Shown: one piece after another, positions 32,619 through 40,979 of the stretch | Position numbering within the stretch: the first letter of the stretch is position 1 | How the letters are laid out: each line of letters starts with the position of its first letter | NCBI RefSeq assembly: GCF_043195195.1 | Contig: NZ_JBAFWT010000001.1 | Location: forward strand, 186,001 to 250,000 | DNA from: NCEH01 sp043195195 | GTDB lineage: Bacteria > Pseudomonadota > Alphaproteobacteria > Rhizobiales > Xanthobacteraceae | DNA length: 64,000 nucleotides | Direction: 5' to 3' | Translations under genes and position numbers: made by a program | The notes under the pieces: generated by a model | What the model was told of the DNA's origin: nothing | The model's database searches: none | What the model saw: only the letters and a program-made list of their open reading frames with translations

Positions 32619-33227
32619 CTACATGGCGTTGATGGCGAGGCCTTCGTAATAGGTGATCTGGCACAGATCGCCCAGCTCCACCTTCTGCAGATCGGCGAGC
32701 ACCTGCGGATTGGCCGCCTTGACCGTCCGCACCAGCCCGTCCAGGCCCTCGAAGCTGATGGTGCCGTTGGCCTTGTCGATATTCACCAGCATCGAAGTGA
32801 TGGTGATTTCCCGGAAGCCGTAATCCTCGGGCCAGCCCGGCAGACCGTCCTTGAGCACCAGTTCCGAGATCGCCACGCCCGGCGTACCCTGGTGCGCCTT
32901 GCCGAGGGCGGTGACGAGGCCGGGCAGCACCCGGATCAGCAACTGCCGGCTATTGGCGAGCTGCATCACATCTCCTAGCAGCGGCGGCGCGATCACCGCC
33001 CAGCGCTTGCCGTTCGGGGTTTCCAGCACCACCCGGCGGGTGGCGGGATCAGCCGAGACGAACCGCGCCTTGTAGCTGAGCACATTCATGGTGCCCACGC
33101 CCGGAACGACGATGGTGGAGACCGAGGCGGCAGCCGGCACGGACTGGGCCTGCACCACAGCGGAGCCCGCCACGGCGAGGATGAGGGCGCAACCGGCAAT
33201 GCGCGACAAAAACCGAATCTTGGACAT
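32619..33227 (-). CDS. secreted protein, unknown function
   Basis: 202 residues from the ATG at 33227 (MSKIRFLSRIAGCALILAVA). A Sec signal peptide is clear, with cleavage after about residue 28 (VVQAQS). The mature protein has a beta-rich start (VPGVGTMNVLSYKARFVSAD, RRVVLETPNGKRWAVI) and mixed C-terminus. I recognise no family or catalytic motif. It is not similar to the other unknown periplasmic protein at 22689-23297. Convergent with comM (37 nt), divergent from olsB across a 270-nt gap. Confidence 0.7.
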   Translation of the reverse strand: MSKIRFLSRIAGCALILAVAGSAVVQAQSVPAAASVSTIVVPGVGTMNVLSYKARFVSADPATRRVVLETPNGKRWAVIAPPLLGDVMQLANSRQLLIRVLPGLVTALGKAHQGTPGVAISELVLKDGLPGWPEDYGFREITITSMLVNIDKANGTISFEGLDGLVRTVKAANPQVLADLQKVELGDLCQITYYEGLAINAM

Positions 33228-33497
33228 GACACCCCCGAATCCCTGCAACCTTACGGTATGTCATCGCGCTAGCATGGGTCGCAAGGTCCCGCAATGCGCG
33301 GGCGTATGTCATATGACGAAGGCGGGTGTCACATTCCGTCATTGTCACATAGCCGTAGGAAAACTATGGTGAATGTTGTGGTCACGCGGGACAGACGCGC
33401 ACAATGCGCGGGCCCCGCTTTCGCGCTCGTCAGGGCGGCGTGCGGCGTCCCATGGAACCGCCGCCGGCCAGCGGCGGCCCGAGGAGGGGGTCGTTGC

Positions 33498-34565
33498 ATG
33501 AAACGCCAAGAACAGTCCGGTCCCGGATTTGACCCGCAGCCCTTCAGCTGGCCCGCTTTGGTCGGCCGCGGCATTGATGTGGCCAAGGAAGGCTTCGCCA
33601 AGTTGCCCGGCAGCAAGTTCGGCGCGCCCTTGTTCGCGCCCCCCGTTGCGCGCGATGCCGGAAAGCTGCCGCTGAATGGCCCGCAGAAGCTGGTCTCGGA
33701 TTTCCGCGCCTATTCCGGCATCCGCCACCGCGAGGCGGTCCCCTTCGGCGAACCCGTGGTGCTCGGCCGGCTCGGGCCGCTGGAAGTGCGCCTCGCCCGC
33801 ACCGCGCGCGACGTGCGCCGCGCCCAGCGCCTGCGCTACAAGGTCTTCTACGAGGAGATGTCCGCCGTCCCGGACGCTGCGGCTCGCATCGCCCGGCGCG
33901 ACGTGGATGCGTTCGACTCCATCTGCGACCACATGCTGGTGCTCGATTATGAGGCCGGCAAGATGGTGCTCGGCCGGCGCAAGCCCAAGGTGGTCGGCAC
34001 CTATCGCCTGCTGAAGCAGGAGGTCGCGGATCGCCACGGCGGCTTCTATACCCAGAGCGAGTTTGACGTAAACCGCATCGTCGACGCGCATCCGGGCCTG
34101 AAATTCCTGGAGCTTGGACGCTCCTGCGTGCTCAAGCCGTACCGCAACAAACGCACCGTCGAGCTGCTCTGGCACGGCGTGTGGGCTTATATCCTGCGCA
34201 ACAATATCGACGTGATGATCGGCTGCGCGAGCCTGGAGGGAACTGACCCCGAGGCGCTCGCCCTGCAGCTGTCGTTCCTCCACCATCATGCGCTGGCGCC
34301 AGTGGAATGGCGCGCCCGCGCCCTCGACAAGCGTTATGTGTCCATGGACCGCATCCCCAAGGGCGAGATCAACATGAAGGCGGCGCTGCACGCTCTGCCT
34401 CCCCTGGTGAAGGGCTATCTGCGCCTCGGCGGTTTCGTTGGCGAGGGCGCAGTGGTGGACCACCAGTTCGGCACCACCGACGTTCTGGTGGTGCTGCCGC
34501 GCTCCATCATCAGCGCGCGTTATGTCGAGCATTTCGGCCCGACGGCGAACCGTCACGCCATCTGA
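33498..34565 (+). CDS. olsB: OlsB-type ornithine acyltransferase
   Basis: 355 residues. Expected to add a 3-hydroxyacyl chain from acyl carrier protein to ornithine, the first step in ornithine-lipid synthesis. Family marks are LEVRLARTARDVRRAQRLRY, KVFYEEM, the DHMLVLDYEAGKMV...VVGTYRLL stretch and FDVNRIV...FLELGRSCVLKPYRNKRTVELLW in the acetyltransferase-like core. The C-terminal ~100 residues hold the longer extension seen in alphaproteobacterial OlsB. The ATG at 33498 follows GAGGAGGGGG by 7 nt. olsA is not in the window. In rhizobia such genes respond to phosphate limitation, but I find no convincing Pho box in the 270-nt gap. Confidence 0.87.
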   Translation: MKRQEQSGPGFDPQPFSWPALVGRGIDVAKEGFAKLPGSKFGAPLFAPPVARDAGKLPLNGPQKLVSDFRAYSGIRHREAVPFGEPVVLGRLGPLEVRLARTARDVRRAQRLRYKVFYEEMSAVPDAAARIARRDVDAFDSICDHMLVLDYEAGKMVLGRRKPKVVGTYRLLKQEVADRHGGFYTQSEFDVNRIVDAHPGLKFLELGRSCVLKPYRNKRTVELLWHGVWAYILRNNIDVMIGCASLEGTDPEALALQLSFLHHHALAPVEWRARALDKRYVSMDRIPKGEINMKAALHALPPLVKGYLRLGGFVGEGAVVDHQFGTTDVLVVLPRSIISARYVEHFGPTANRHAI

Positions 34566-34684
34566 GGCGGCCGATCCAGCCGCGGGGGCGCAACGGGGGC
34601 CCTCGCCCGCCCCTGTCGCGGCGCACGGCTTTCTGCCATAGCTTTGACCCGCGCGAGCTTGGACCCGCGCGCCCGAGCCTGCCC

Positions 34685-35107
34685 ATGATCGAGATCACCC
34701 CCCGCATCGCCATTTCCGAGGACGAGATCGAACTCGCCTTCGTGCGTGCGTCGGGACCGGGCGGGCAGAATGTGAACAAGGTTTCGAGCGCCGTTCAATT
34801 GCGCTTCAACGCCTTTGGGTCCCCCAACCTTCCCGATGGGGTCAAGCACCGGCTCATCCGCATCGCCGGCAAGCGGATGACGCAGGACGGCGTCGTCATC
34901 ATCCAAGCCCAGCGCCACCGCACCCAGGAGCGCAATCGCGCCGATGCGCTGGAACGGCTGGTGGAGATGATTCGCGAAGCCACCTATGTGGCACCGATCC
35001 GCCGGCCAACCCGCCCCACCCTCGGTTCCAAGGAGCGGCGCCTGGAATCGAAGGAGCGGCGCGGCGTGGTCAAGAGCCTGCGACAGAACAAGCCGGAGGC
35101 GGACTGA
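34685..35107 (+). CDS. arfB: alternative ribosome-rescue factor ArfB
   Basis: 140 residues. Release-factor-like peptidyl-tRNA hydrolase that frees stalled ribosomes without mRNA. The GGQ motif is at residues 26-28 in FVRASGPGGQNVNKVSSAVQ. A basic C-terminal tail (RRPTRPTLGSKERRLESKER) matches the part that enters the empty mRNA channel. Short length and the missing codon-recognition domain separate it from RF1/RF2. The ATG at 34685 has poor ribosome-binding context; the frame is open further upstream but not conserved. Convergent with recN, stops only 6 nt apart. Confidence 0.92.
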   Translation: MIEITPRIAISEDEIELAFVRASGPGGQNVNKVSSAVQLRFNAFGSPNLPDGVKHRLIRIAGKRMTQDGVVIIQAQRHRTQERNRADALERLVEMIREATYVAPIRRPTRPTLGSKERRLESKERRGVVKSLRQNKPEAD

Positions 35108-35113
35108 CCCCCG

Positions 35114-36796
35114 TTACGCGGATTCGGCCGCCTGCAGCAGCTTCTGCGCCGCCGCGCGGGCTTCCGGCGTGATGCTTGCGCCGGCCAACATGCGGGCGAT
35201 CTCTTCCTTGCGATTCGCGGCGTCGAGCGGGGCCACCCGCGTGGTCACCGGCGCATCCTTGCCTGCCCCCGCAGAAGCCTTCGAGATCAGCAGATGCTGT
35301 CCGGCCCGTGCAGCCACCTGCGGCGCGTGGGTGACGCAGATCACCTGCACCTGACCGGCCAGGCGCGAGAGGCGATGGCCAATCGCATCGGCAACCGCGC
35401 CGCCGACGCCGGTATCGATCTCGTCGAAGATCAGCGTCGGCGCCGAGCCGCGATCCGCCAGCACCACCTTCAAGGCCAGCAGGAAACGCGCCAGCTCACC
35501 CCCCGACGCCACCTTCATCATCGGGCCGGGGCGGGTGCCGGGATTGGTGCGAACCCAGAATTCCACCCGGTCATAGCCTTCCGGCCCTGGTGCCTGCGGA
35601 TCGCTGACGATGCGGGCGGTAAAATGCGCCCGTTCAAGTTTCAGCGGCGGCAGTTCGGCATCCACCGCCGCATCGAGCTTCTTTCCCGCCGAGTTGCGAT
35701 CGCCGGAGAGCCGGGCGGCGGCCGTGCGATAGGCCTCCTCCGCCAGCGCAACCTTGCCTTCCAACTCCGCCAGAGTGGTTGCGCTTCGGTTCAAGGCGTC
35801 CATCTGGGCGACGAACTGCGCAGCCACCTTGGGCAGATCGTCGATGGCGCCACCATATTTGCGGGCGGCCGCGCGCAGGGCGAACAGCCGCTCCTCGACC
35901 CGCTCGAGATCGTGCGGATCAAAGGCCGCGTCGCGCAGTGCGGTCTCCAGATGCGAGCGGGCCGTCTCCAACGCATCGAGGGCGAGGTCGATGGCTTCCA
36001 CGGCCGGGCGCACGAGGTTTTGCGATTCGCCCGCGCGCCGCTCCAGCCGCCGCACCGCCGCCGCCAGCGAGGGCACGGGCGAGCCGCTGCCGCCGACCGC
36101 CTCCAGAGCCTCCGAGAGATCGCCGGCGATCTTCTCCGACCGCATCATGGTGGTGCGGCGTTCGGAGAGCATGGTTTCCTCCCCCGCCTCGGGAGAAAGG
36201 GCGGTGAGTTCGTCCACCGCATGGCGAATGAAGTCGGCCTCCTTCCGGGCCTCTTCCAACCGCGCCCGCTCGGCGCCGGCATCGGCCAAGGCGGCACGCC
36301 ACGTCCGCCACAGGCGGCCGACCGATTCGGTCTTCGCGCCGAGGCCCGCGAACGCATCCAGCAGCGTGCGGTGGGTGGTGGGATCGACCAGCGCGCGGTC
36401 GTCATGCTGGCCGTGCAGTTCCACGAGCCGTGCGCCGAGCGCCCGCAGCGTCTGTACGCTCACCGGCTGCTCGTTGATGGTGGCGCGGGTGCGCCCATCT
36501 GCCATCTGGATTCGGCGGACGATCAATTCGCCTTCGTCGGCGATGTCGGCGGCGGAGAGGATTTCGCGGGCCGGGTGGGCGATCGGCAGGTCGAAGACCG
36601 CCGTCACCTGCCCCTTGGCCACGCCATGGCGCACGAGCCCACCGTCGCCGCGCCCGCCCAGCGCTAAAGAGAGAGCGTCCAGCAGGATCGACTTGCCTGC
36701 GCCCGTCTCGCCGGTCAGGACGGTCAAGCCGTCCGCCAGCGCAAGATCGAGCTTCTCGATCAGAACGATGTCCCGGATCGAGAGAGAGGAGAGCAT
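35114..36796 (-). CDS. recN: DNA repair protein RecN
   Basis: 560 residues, SMC-like ATPase for double-strand break repair. The N-terminus MLSSLSIRDIVLIEKLDLAL precedes Walker A TGETGAGKSILLDAL (about 28-42); a long central coiled-coil region (about 150-390) separates it from the C-terminal half with the signature KVASGGELARFLLALK and Walker B PTLIFDEIDTGVGG. Length and order match RecN. The ATG at 36796 lies 6 nt after the bamD stop; bamD-recN is a common alphaproteobacterial pair, likely one operon with lpxC upstream. Confidence 0.95.
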   Translation of the reverse strand: MLSSLSIRDIVLIEKLDLALADGLTVLTGETGAGKSILLDALSLALGGRGDGGLVRHGVAKGQVTAVFDLPIAHPAREILSAADIADEGELIVRRIQMADGRTRATINEQPVSVQTLRALGARLVELHGQHDDRALVDPTTHRTLLDAFAGLGAKTESVGRLWRTWRAALADAGAERARLEEARKEADFIRHAVDELTALSPEAGEETMLSERRTTMMRSEKIAGDLSEALEAVGGSGSPVPSLAAAVRRLERRAGESQNLVRPAVEAIDLALDALETARSHLETALRDAAFDPHDLERVEERLFALRAAARKYGGAIDDLPKVAAQFVAQMDALNRSATTLAELEGKVALAEEAYRTAAARLSGDRNSAGKKLDAAVDAELPPLKLERAHFTARIVSDPQAPGPEGYDRVEFWVRTNPGTRPGPMMKVASGGELARFLLALKVVLADRGSAPTLIFDEIDTGVGGAVADAIGHRLSRLAGQVQVICVTHAPQVAARAGQHLLISKASAGAGKDAPVTTRVAPLDAANRKEEIARMLAGASITPEARAAAQKLLQAAESA

Positions 36797-36802
36797 GGTT
36801 TC

Positions 36803-37651
36803 CTAGCCGAGACCTAGCTTTTTGAAGGCCTGGCTGATCCAGGACCCCTTGTTCTCGACCGGAAGATTGCCGCTCGATTGAACTAGCTTATAGGCGTCCT
36901 TGTACCACTGGCTATCGGGAAAATTATAGCCGAGCACGGCAGCGGCGGTCTGGGCCTCCGAGATGATGCCGAGGGCCATGTAAGCCTCGGTCAGGCGGAA
37001 CAGCGCTTCTTCCACCTGCCGGGTGGTCTGATATTGGGTCACCACGACCTTGAAGCGGTTGATGGCGCCGGTGTAGTTGCGGTTCTCCAGATAATAGCGG
37101 CCGATCATCATTTCCTTGCCGGCCAGCTGGTCTCGCGCCACTTCCACCTTCTTCTTGGCGGAGGCGGCATATTCGGTGTTGGGATATTTGCGAATCACCT
37201 CATCCAGTGCGTCCAGCGCCTGTCGCGTCGCCCTCTGATCGCGCGTGATGTCGGGGATATTGTCGAAATAGGCAGAGGCGACGAGATAGCTCGCGTAGGG
37301 CGCATCAGCGGAGCCGGGATGCAAGGCCATGTAGCGCTTGCCGGCGGCGATAGCCTCGTCGTACTTGCCCGCCTCGTAATAGACGTAGGTGTCCATCAGC
37401 AGCGCCTTGCGCGCCCATTCCGAATAGGGATGGGTGCGGTCGAGATCCTCGAACCGCTTGGCAGCCGCGAGGAGATCGCCCTTGCGCATGAGGGTAAGGC
37501 CCTCATTGTAGATCTTCTCTGCGGGCTCGTCGGGCGGAATAACGTCGTCCTTGTTGCTGGCGCAGCCTGCAAGGCTGGTCGCAAGAAAGAGCATCCCAAG
37601 CAGTCCAGCCGCCCGGGTACGCAGGAATGCGGCGTCAGTGAAAAGGCGCAT
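36803..37651 (-). CDS. bamD: outer membrane assembly lipoprotein BamD
   Basis: 282 residues from the ATG at 37651. The signal ends in lipobox SLAGC (C30). The rest is a row of TPR-like helices, among them AEKIYNEGLTLMRKGDLLAA, YNFPDSQWYKDAYKLV, and RVEEALFRLTEAYMALG-like segments, as in BamD. It is anchored to the inner face of the outer membrane and helps BamA insert beta-barrels. The gene is followed by recN after 6 nt and preceded by lpxC across 312 nt. Confidence 0.93.
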   Translation of the reverse strand: MRLFTDAAFLRTRAAGLLGMLFLATSLAGCASNKDDVIPPDEPAEKIYNEGLTLMRKGDLLAAAKRFEDLDRTHPYSEWARKALLMDTYVYYEAGKYDEAIAAGKRYMALHPGSADAPYASYLVASAYFDNIPDITRDQRATRQALDALDEVIRKYPNTEYAASAKKKVEVARDQLAGKEMMIGRYYLENRNYTGAINRFKVVVTQYQTTRQVEEALFRLTEAYMALGIISEAQTAAAVLGYNFPDSQWYKDAYKLVQSSGNLPVENKGSWISQAFKKLGLG

Positions 37652-37963
37652 CACGTGAAGGTTCCATCCCAAGCCGTCGGCTTTCGTGCAGAACGCCGCA
37701 GACTACGCGGCTAACGGCGCTTTCAGTCGGCAATGTGGCGGGCACGGGCGCAGAGGGCGCAATTGCGTTTCCATCGCCCGGTTCGGAGAGGTTTTTAAGG
37801 GCGGTGACGCGGACGTCAAGCCGGCGCGGGAGCCGCTGTGCGCAGCAAGGCCCGCCCCTGGCATAAGGCGTGCGGGCCGGATCCGAGAAAATCCCGGCCG
37901 ACCCGTGCACCAAATCGAAAATCAACACGCAGGACGCGTCGCGCCTCAAGGTGCCGATGGACC
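37652..37963. other. gap between bamD and lpxC, no gene seen
   Basis: 312 nt. No reading frame here has family resemblance or a good ribosome-binding site, and I find no tRNA-like or strong hairpin structure. It probably carries the bamD promoter. Confidence 0.6.
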
Positions 37964-38905
37964 TCAGCGCTCCGGCGCGTAGGCGAGGACGGGGGCGCCG
38001 ACAGCGAGCTCTGCGCCTTCGCGGCGGCCGCGCACGGGGGCATCCACGACGGTGAAGGCCGTGCGGTCTGCGAGCAAGGCGTCCACCACGTTGAAGTTCA
38101 GCTTGTGGCCGCCGCGGAACGAGCGATAGCGGGCCATCAGCGGCAGGCCGGCGAGGGCAAGGTCGCCCACGGCGTCCATGGCTTTGTGGCGCACGAACTC
38201 GTCTTCGAAGCGCAGCCCTTCGGGATTGAGGATACCGGTATCGCCGAGACACACGGTATTTTCCAGCGAGGCGCCGCGGGCATAGCCGGCAGAGCGCAGA
38301 CGCTCCACATCCTTCAGGAAGCCGAAGGTGCGGGCGTTCGCCAGTTCACGGCGGAACACGCTCGGGGTCAGGTTGCCGGCGAAACGCTGGCGGCCGATGC
38401 CGGCATGATCGAACTCGATCTCTACTTCCAGGCGGAAGCCCGCGTCATAGGGCAGAAGCTCGCCGAAGGAGGCGCCGTTCTCGATTCGGATGGGCTTCAG
38501 CACCTTGAGATATTTGCGGCGGGCGGGCAGCACCGCGACGCCGACCGCATCAATGGCGGCAACCACCGGGCCAGCGCTGCCGTCGAGGATCGGAACCTCC
38601 GGGCCGGTGACTTCCACGTACGCATTGTCGATCCCAAGGCCGGACAAGGCAGAGAGCACATGCTCGACCGTGGAAACGAGGGCGCCGCTTTTGTCGCCGA
38701 GCACTGTGGCAAGATCGGTCGCCTGCACCGACTGGCGAGAGACCGCCATCTTGCGCGGGGCCTGGTCGGCGAAGGTGCGGATGAAAACGATACCAGTGTC
38801 TGCGGGTGCGGGCTTCAACGTGAGAGAGGCTTCGATGCCGCCGTGAACGCCAACGCCTGAAAGAGCGATTTCGCCGGCAAGGGTCGTCTGCATCTCGGAA
38901 GCCAT
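37964..38905 (-). CDS. lpxC: UDP-3-O-acyl-N-acetylglucosamine deacetylase
   Basis: 313 residues from the ATG at 38905 (further ATGs at 38926 and 38893). First committed step of lipid A synthesis, a zinc deacetylase. The zinc ligands are in STVEHVLSALSGLGIDNAYV (His) and FVRHKAMDAVGDLAL (His...Asp); the catalytic His region is FRGGHKLNF. The N-terminal half starts TTLAGEIALSGVGVHGG, the normal LpxC opening. The position after the ftsZ gene is the standard end of the dcw cluster in many Gram-negatives, here separated by a terminator and a 310-nt gap. Confidence 0.95.
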   Translation of the reverse strand: MASEMQTTLAGEIALSGVGVHGGIEASLTLKPAPADTGIVFIRTFADQAPRKMAVSRQSVQATDLATVLGDKSGALVSTVEHVLSALSGLGIDNAYVEVTGPEVPILDGSAGPVVAAIDAVGVAVLPARRKYLKVLKPIRIENGASFGELLPYDAGFRLEVEIEFDHAGIGRQRFAGNLTPSVFRRELANARTFGFLKDVERLRSAGYARGASLENTVCLGDTGILNPEGLRFEDEFVRHKAMDAVGDLALAGLPLMARYRSFRGGHKLNFNVVDALLADRTAFTVVDAPVRGRREGAELAVGAPVLAYAPER

Positions 38906-39215
38906 ATGGACCCCGGAAACCGTCACGACCCAAAGGTCGCCGCATTCCCGCCTCTAATGTTTCACCGCACCTGCCCAATTTTGCCGCTCGGCTGAGATTT
39001 CTTTGGACCCGGTGTGGATCCCATCCCGCGCCAGCAGCGTTAGGCAAAGTTCGAGGGTCAACCTAGCGGGCTCGTTGCGCTGCGCCAAATCACGCTTGCT
39101 TACCGCCTGTTACCAAACAGGACACAAAAAACTTCATGGTTATCAAATGCTTACGCCCGGAGGGGTGCTCCGGGCGTAAATTCGTGTGACCAGACGCCGG
39201 CTCTTGGCCGGCGAA
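38906..39215. other. gap between lpxC and ftsZ
   Basis: 310 nt with no gene. It holds the ftsZ terminator hairpin (39151-39179) and, nearer lpxC, AT-richer sequence likely to contain the lpxC promoter. No specific operator is clear. Confidence 0.6.
39151..39179 (-). terminator. ftsZ transcription terminator
   Basis: TTACGCCCGGAG-GGGTG-CTCCGGGCGTAA is a perfect 12-bp stem starting 37 nt after the ftsZ stop on the minus strand. The bases after it on that strand (GCATTTGATAACC) are AT-rich but not a strict T-run. It should insulate lpxC from the division operon. Confidence 0.75.
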
Positions 39216-40892
39216 TCAGTTCGCCTGGCGGCGCAGGAAGGCGGGAATCTCCAGCTGATCTTCCTCGTGCCCATGCTGCGGTGCAGGACGGCTGGGAACC
39301 TCGGCCACCGGGCGGGCCGGCGGACGCTTGGCGAATTCCGAGACCGGCTCACCGGGGCGTCCGGCGGGCTTCTGCGGGGCGCGCGGATCGGGCGCCCGCA
39401 TGCTCGCCTGTTCGCGGCGGGCAGGAGCGGCTTCGGGTTCCTCGTCGCGACGACCCATGCCCACATTGGCGAGGCGTTGCAGCAAGGTCATGCGCTTCTG
39501 CTCGGCCACCGGCTCGCCGCGCTGGGCACGGATCTGGTTCTGCGCGGGCATCGGCAGTTCATCCACGCGGGGCATGCGCGGCGCGCGCGGGCGCTGGGCC
39601 TGCGGGGGAATGTAAGGCGCGAACTCTTCTTCCTCCACCGGGGCCGGCGCGGGCGCGGGCTCGGGCTCGGAATAGAAGGAGGGCTTCGGCGTGGCGGCGC
39701 GGATGGTCACGTCGTCAATGGCCACCGAGCGCTGGGGCGCGGGCTTCGGCGCGGACGCCGCCGCCGTGTCGAGTTCCATCAGGTCCTCGGCCGAGATGGC
39801 GGCGACAGCACTGCGGATCTGGGCTTCGCGAGCCTGTTCCACGGCGACCCGGCCGGCATTGGACATCTTGCGGCCCTGCAGGTCGGGCAAGCCGTTGCCG
39901 CTGGTGGCGATCTGCTCGGGGATCACGGCGGGATCGATGCCGGTGGCCACCACAGACACGCGGATGATGCCGTCCAGCGACTGGTCGAACGTGGCGCCGA
40001 GGATGATGTTGGCGTCGGGATCCACTTCCTCGCGGATGCGGGTCGCCGCCTCGTCCACCTCGAACAGCGTCATGTCGTTGCCGCCGGTGATGGAGATCAG
40101 CAGCCCGCCGGCGCCGCGCATGGAAGTCTCGTCCAGCAGCGGGTTGGCGATGGCGGCTTCGGCGGCCTGGATGGCGCGCTTGTCGCCGGAAGCTTCGCCG
40201 GTGCCCATCATCGCCTTGCCCATGTCGCGCATTACGGCGCGCACGTCGGCGAAGTCGAGGTTGATGAGGCCTTCCTTCACCATCAGGTCGGTGATGCAGG
40301 CCACGCCGGAATAGAGCACCTGGTCGGCCATCGCGAAGGCGTCGGCGAAGGTGGTCTTCTCGTTGGCGACCCGGAACAGATTCTGATTCGGGATGACGAT
40401 CAGGGTATCGACCGTCTTCTGCAATTCGTTGATGCCGTGCTCGGCGACGCGCATGCGGCGCTGGCCCTCGAAGTGGAAGGGCTTGGTCACCACGCCCACC
40501 GTGAGGATGCCGAGTTCGCGGGCAGCGCGGGCCACCACCGGAGCAGCGCCGGTGCCGGTACCGCCACCCATGCCGGCGGTAATGAACACCATGTGCGAAC
40601 CGGAGAGGTGGTCGCGGATTTCGTCCAAGACCTCTTCTGCCGCGGCGCGGCCGACTTCCGGCTGCGAACCGGCCCCGAGGCCTTCGGTCACCGCAACGCC
40701 CATCTGCACCAAGCGCTCGGCCTTCGAAAGCGACAGAGCCTGCGCATCGGTGTTGGCGACCACGAACTCCACGCCGGTCAGTCCGGCCGTGATCATGTTG
40801 TTGACGGCGTTGCCGCCGGCGCCGCCGCAGCCGAACACGGTGATTCGCGGCCGCAACTCGCGAATGTCAGGCATCTGAAGGTTGATCGTCAT
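39216..40892 (-). CDS. ftsZ: cell division protein FtsZ
   Basis: 558 residues, tubulin-like GTPase that forms the division ring. Motifs: ITVFGCGGAGGNAVNNMITA (GTP-binding), the tubulin signature GMGGGTGTGAAP, and NFADVRAVM as LDFADVRAVMRDMGKAMMGT. A long disordered linker (about 320-540; Pro/Arg/Glu-rich) is typical of alphaproteobacteria. The C-terminal peptide DQLEIPAFLRRQAN is the site for FtsA and other partners. The ATG at 40892 follows GGAG by 6-8 nt. 87 nt behind ftsA; the gap holds two TTAA half sites 11 bp apart. Confidence 0.97.
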   Translation of the reverse strand: MTINLQMPDIRELRPRITVFGCGGAGGNAVNNMITAGLTGVEFVVANTDAQALSLSKAERLVQMGVAVTEGLGAGSQPEVGRAAAEEVLDEIRDHLSGSHMVFITAGMGGGTGTGAAPVVARAARELGILTVGVVTKPFHFEGQRRMRVAEHGINELQKTVDTLIVIPNQNLFRVANEKTTFADAFAMADQVLYSGVACITDLMVKEGLINLDFADVRAVMRDMGKAMMGTGEASGDKRAIQAAEAAIANPLLDETSMRGAGGLLISITGGNDMTLFEVDEAATRIREEVDPDANIILGATFDQSLDGIIRVSVVATGIDPAVIPEQIATSGNGLPDLQGRKMSNAGRVAVEQAREAQIRSAVAAISAEDLMELDTAAASAPKPAPQRSVAIDDVTIRAATPKPSFYSEPEPAPAPAPVEEEEFAPYIPPQAQRPRAPRMPRVDELPMPAQNQIRAQRGEPVAEQKRMTLLQRLANVGMGRRDEEPEAAPARREQASMRAPDPRAPQKPAGRPGEPVSEFAKRPPARPVAEVPSRPAPQHGHEEDQLEIPAFLRRQAN

Positions 40893-40979
40893 GTTCCCAC
40901 TCCATCGCGCCCTGGGCGCCGGCACGCCGTCCGAATCCGTGGCTCCCCCCTTTGTTAAGGGGAATACCGTTAACCATCT

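Noticed and set aside
33300..33352. TGTCA-type repeats and GTCATATGAC palindrome upstream of olsB, considered as a Pho box
   Set aside because: The repeat spacing is 10 and 16 bp instead of the 11-bp period of PhoB boxes, so no site can be claimed, although phosphate control of ornithine-lipid genes is known elsewhere.
39186..40958. A 590-codon plus-strand frame opposite ftsZ
   Set aside because: His/Gly/Arg-rich shadow of the ftsZ coding strand; ftsZ is certain. The same applies to the 592-codon frame at 46264-48042 opposite murC/murG.
40955..40973. Two TTAA motifs in the ftsA-ftsZ gap, considered as a CtrA site
   Set aside because: They are 11 bp apart; the CtrA consensus is TTAA-N7-TTAA.
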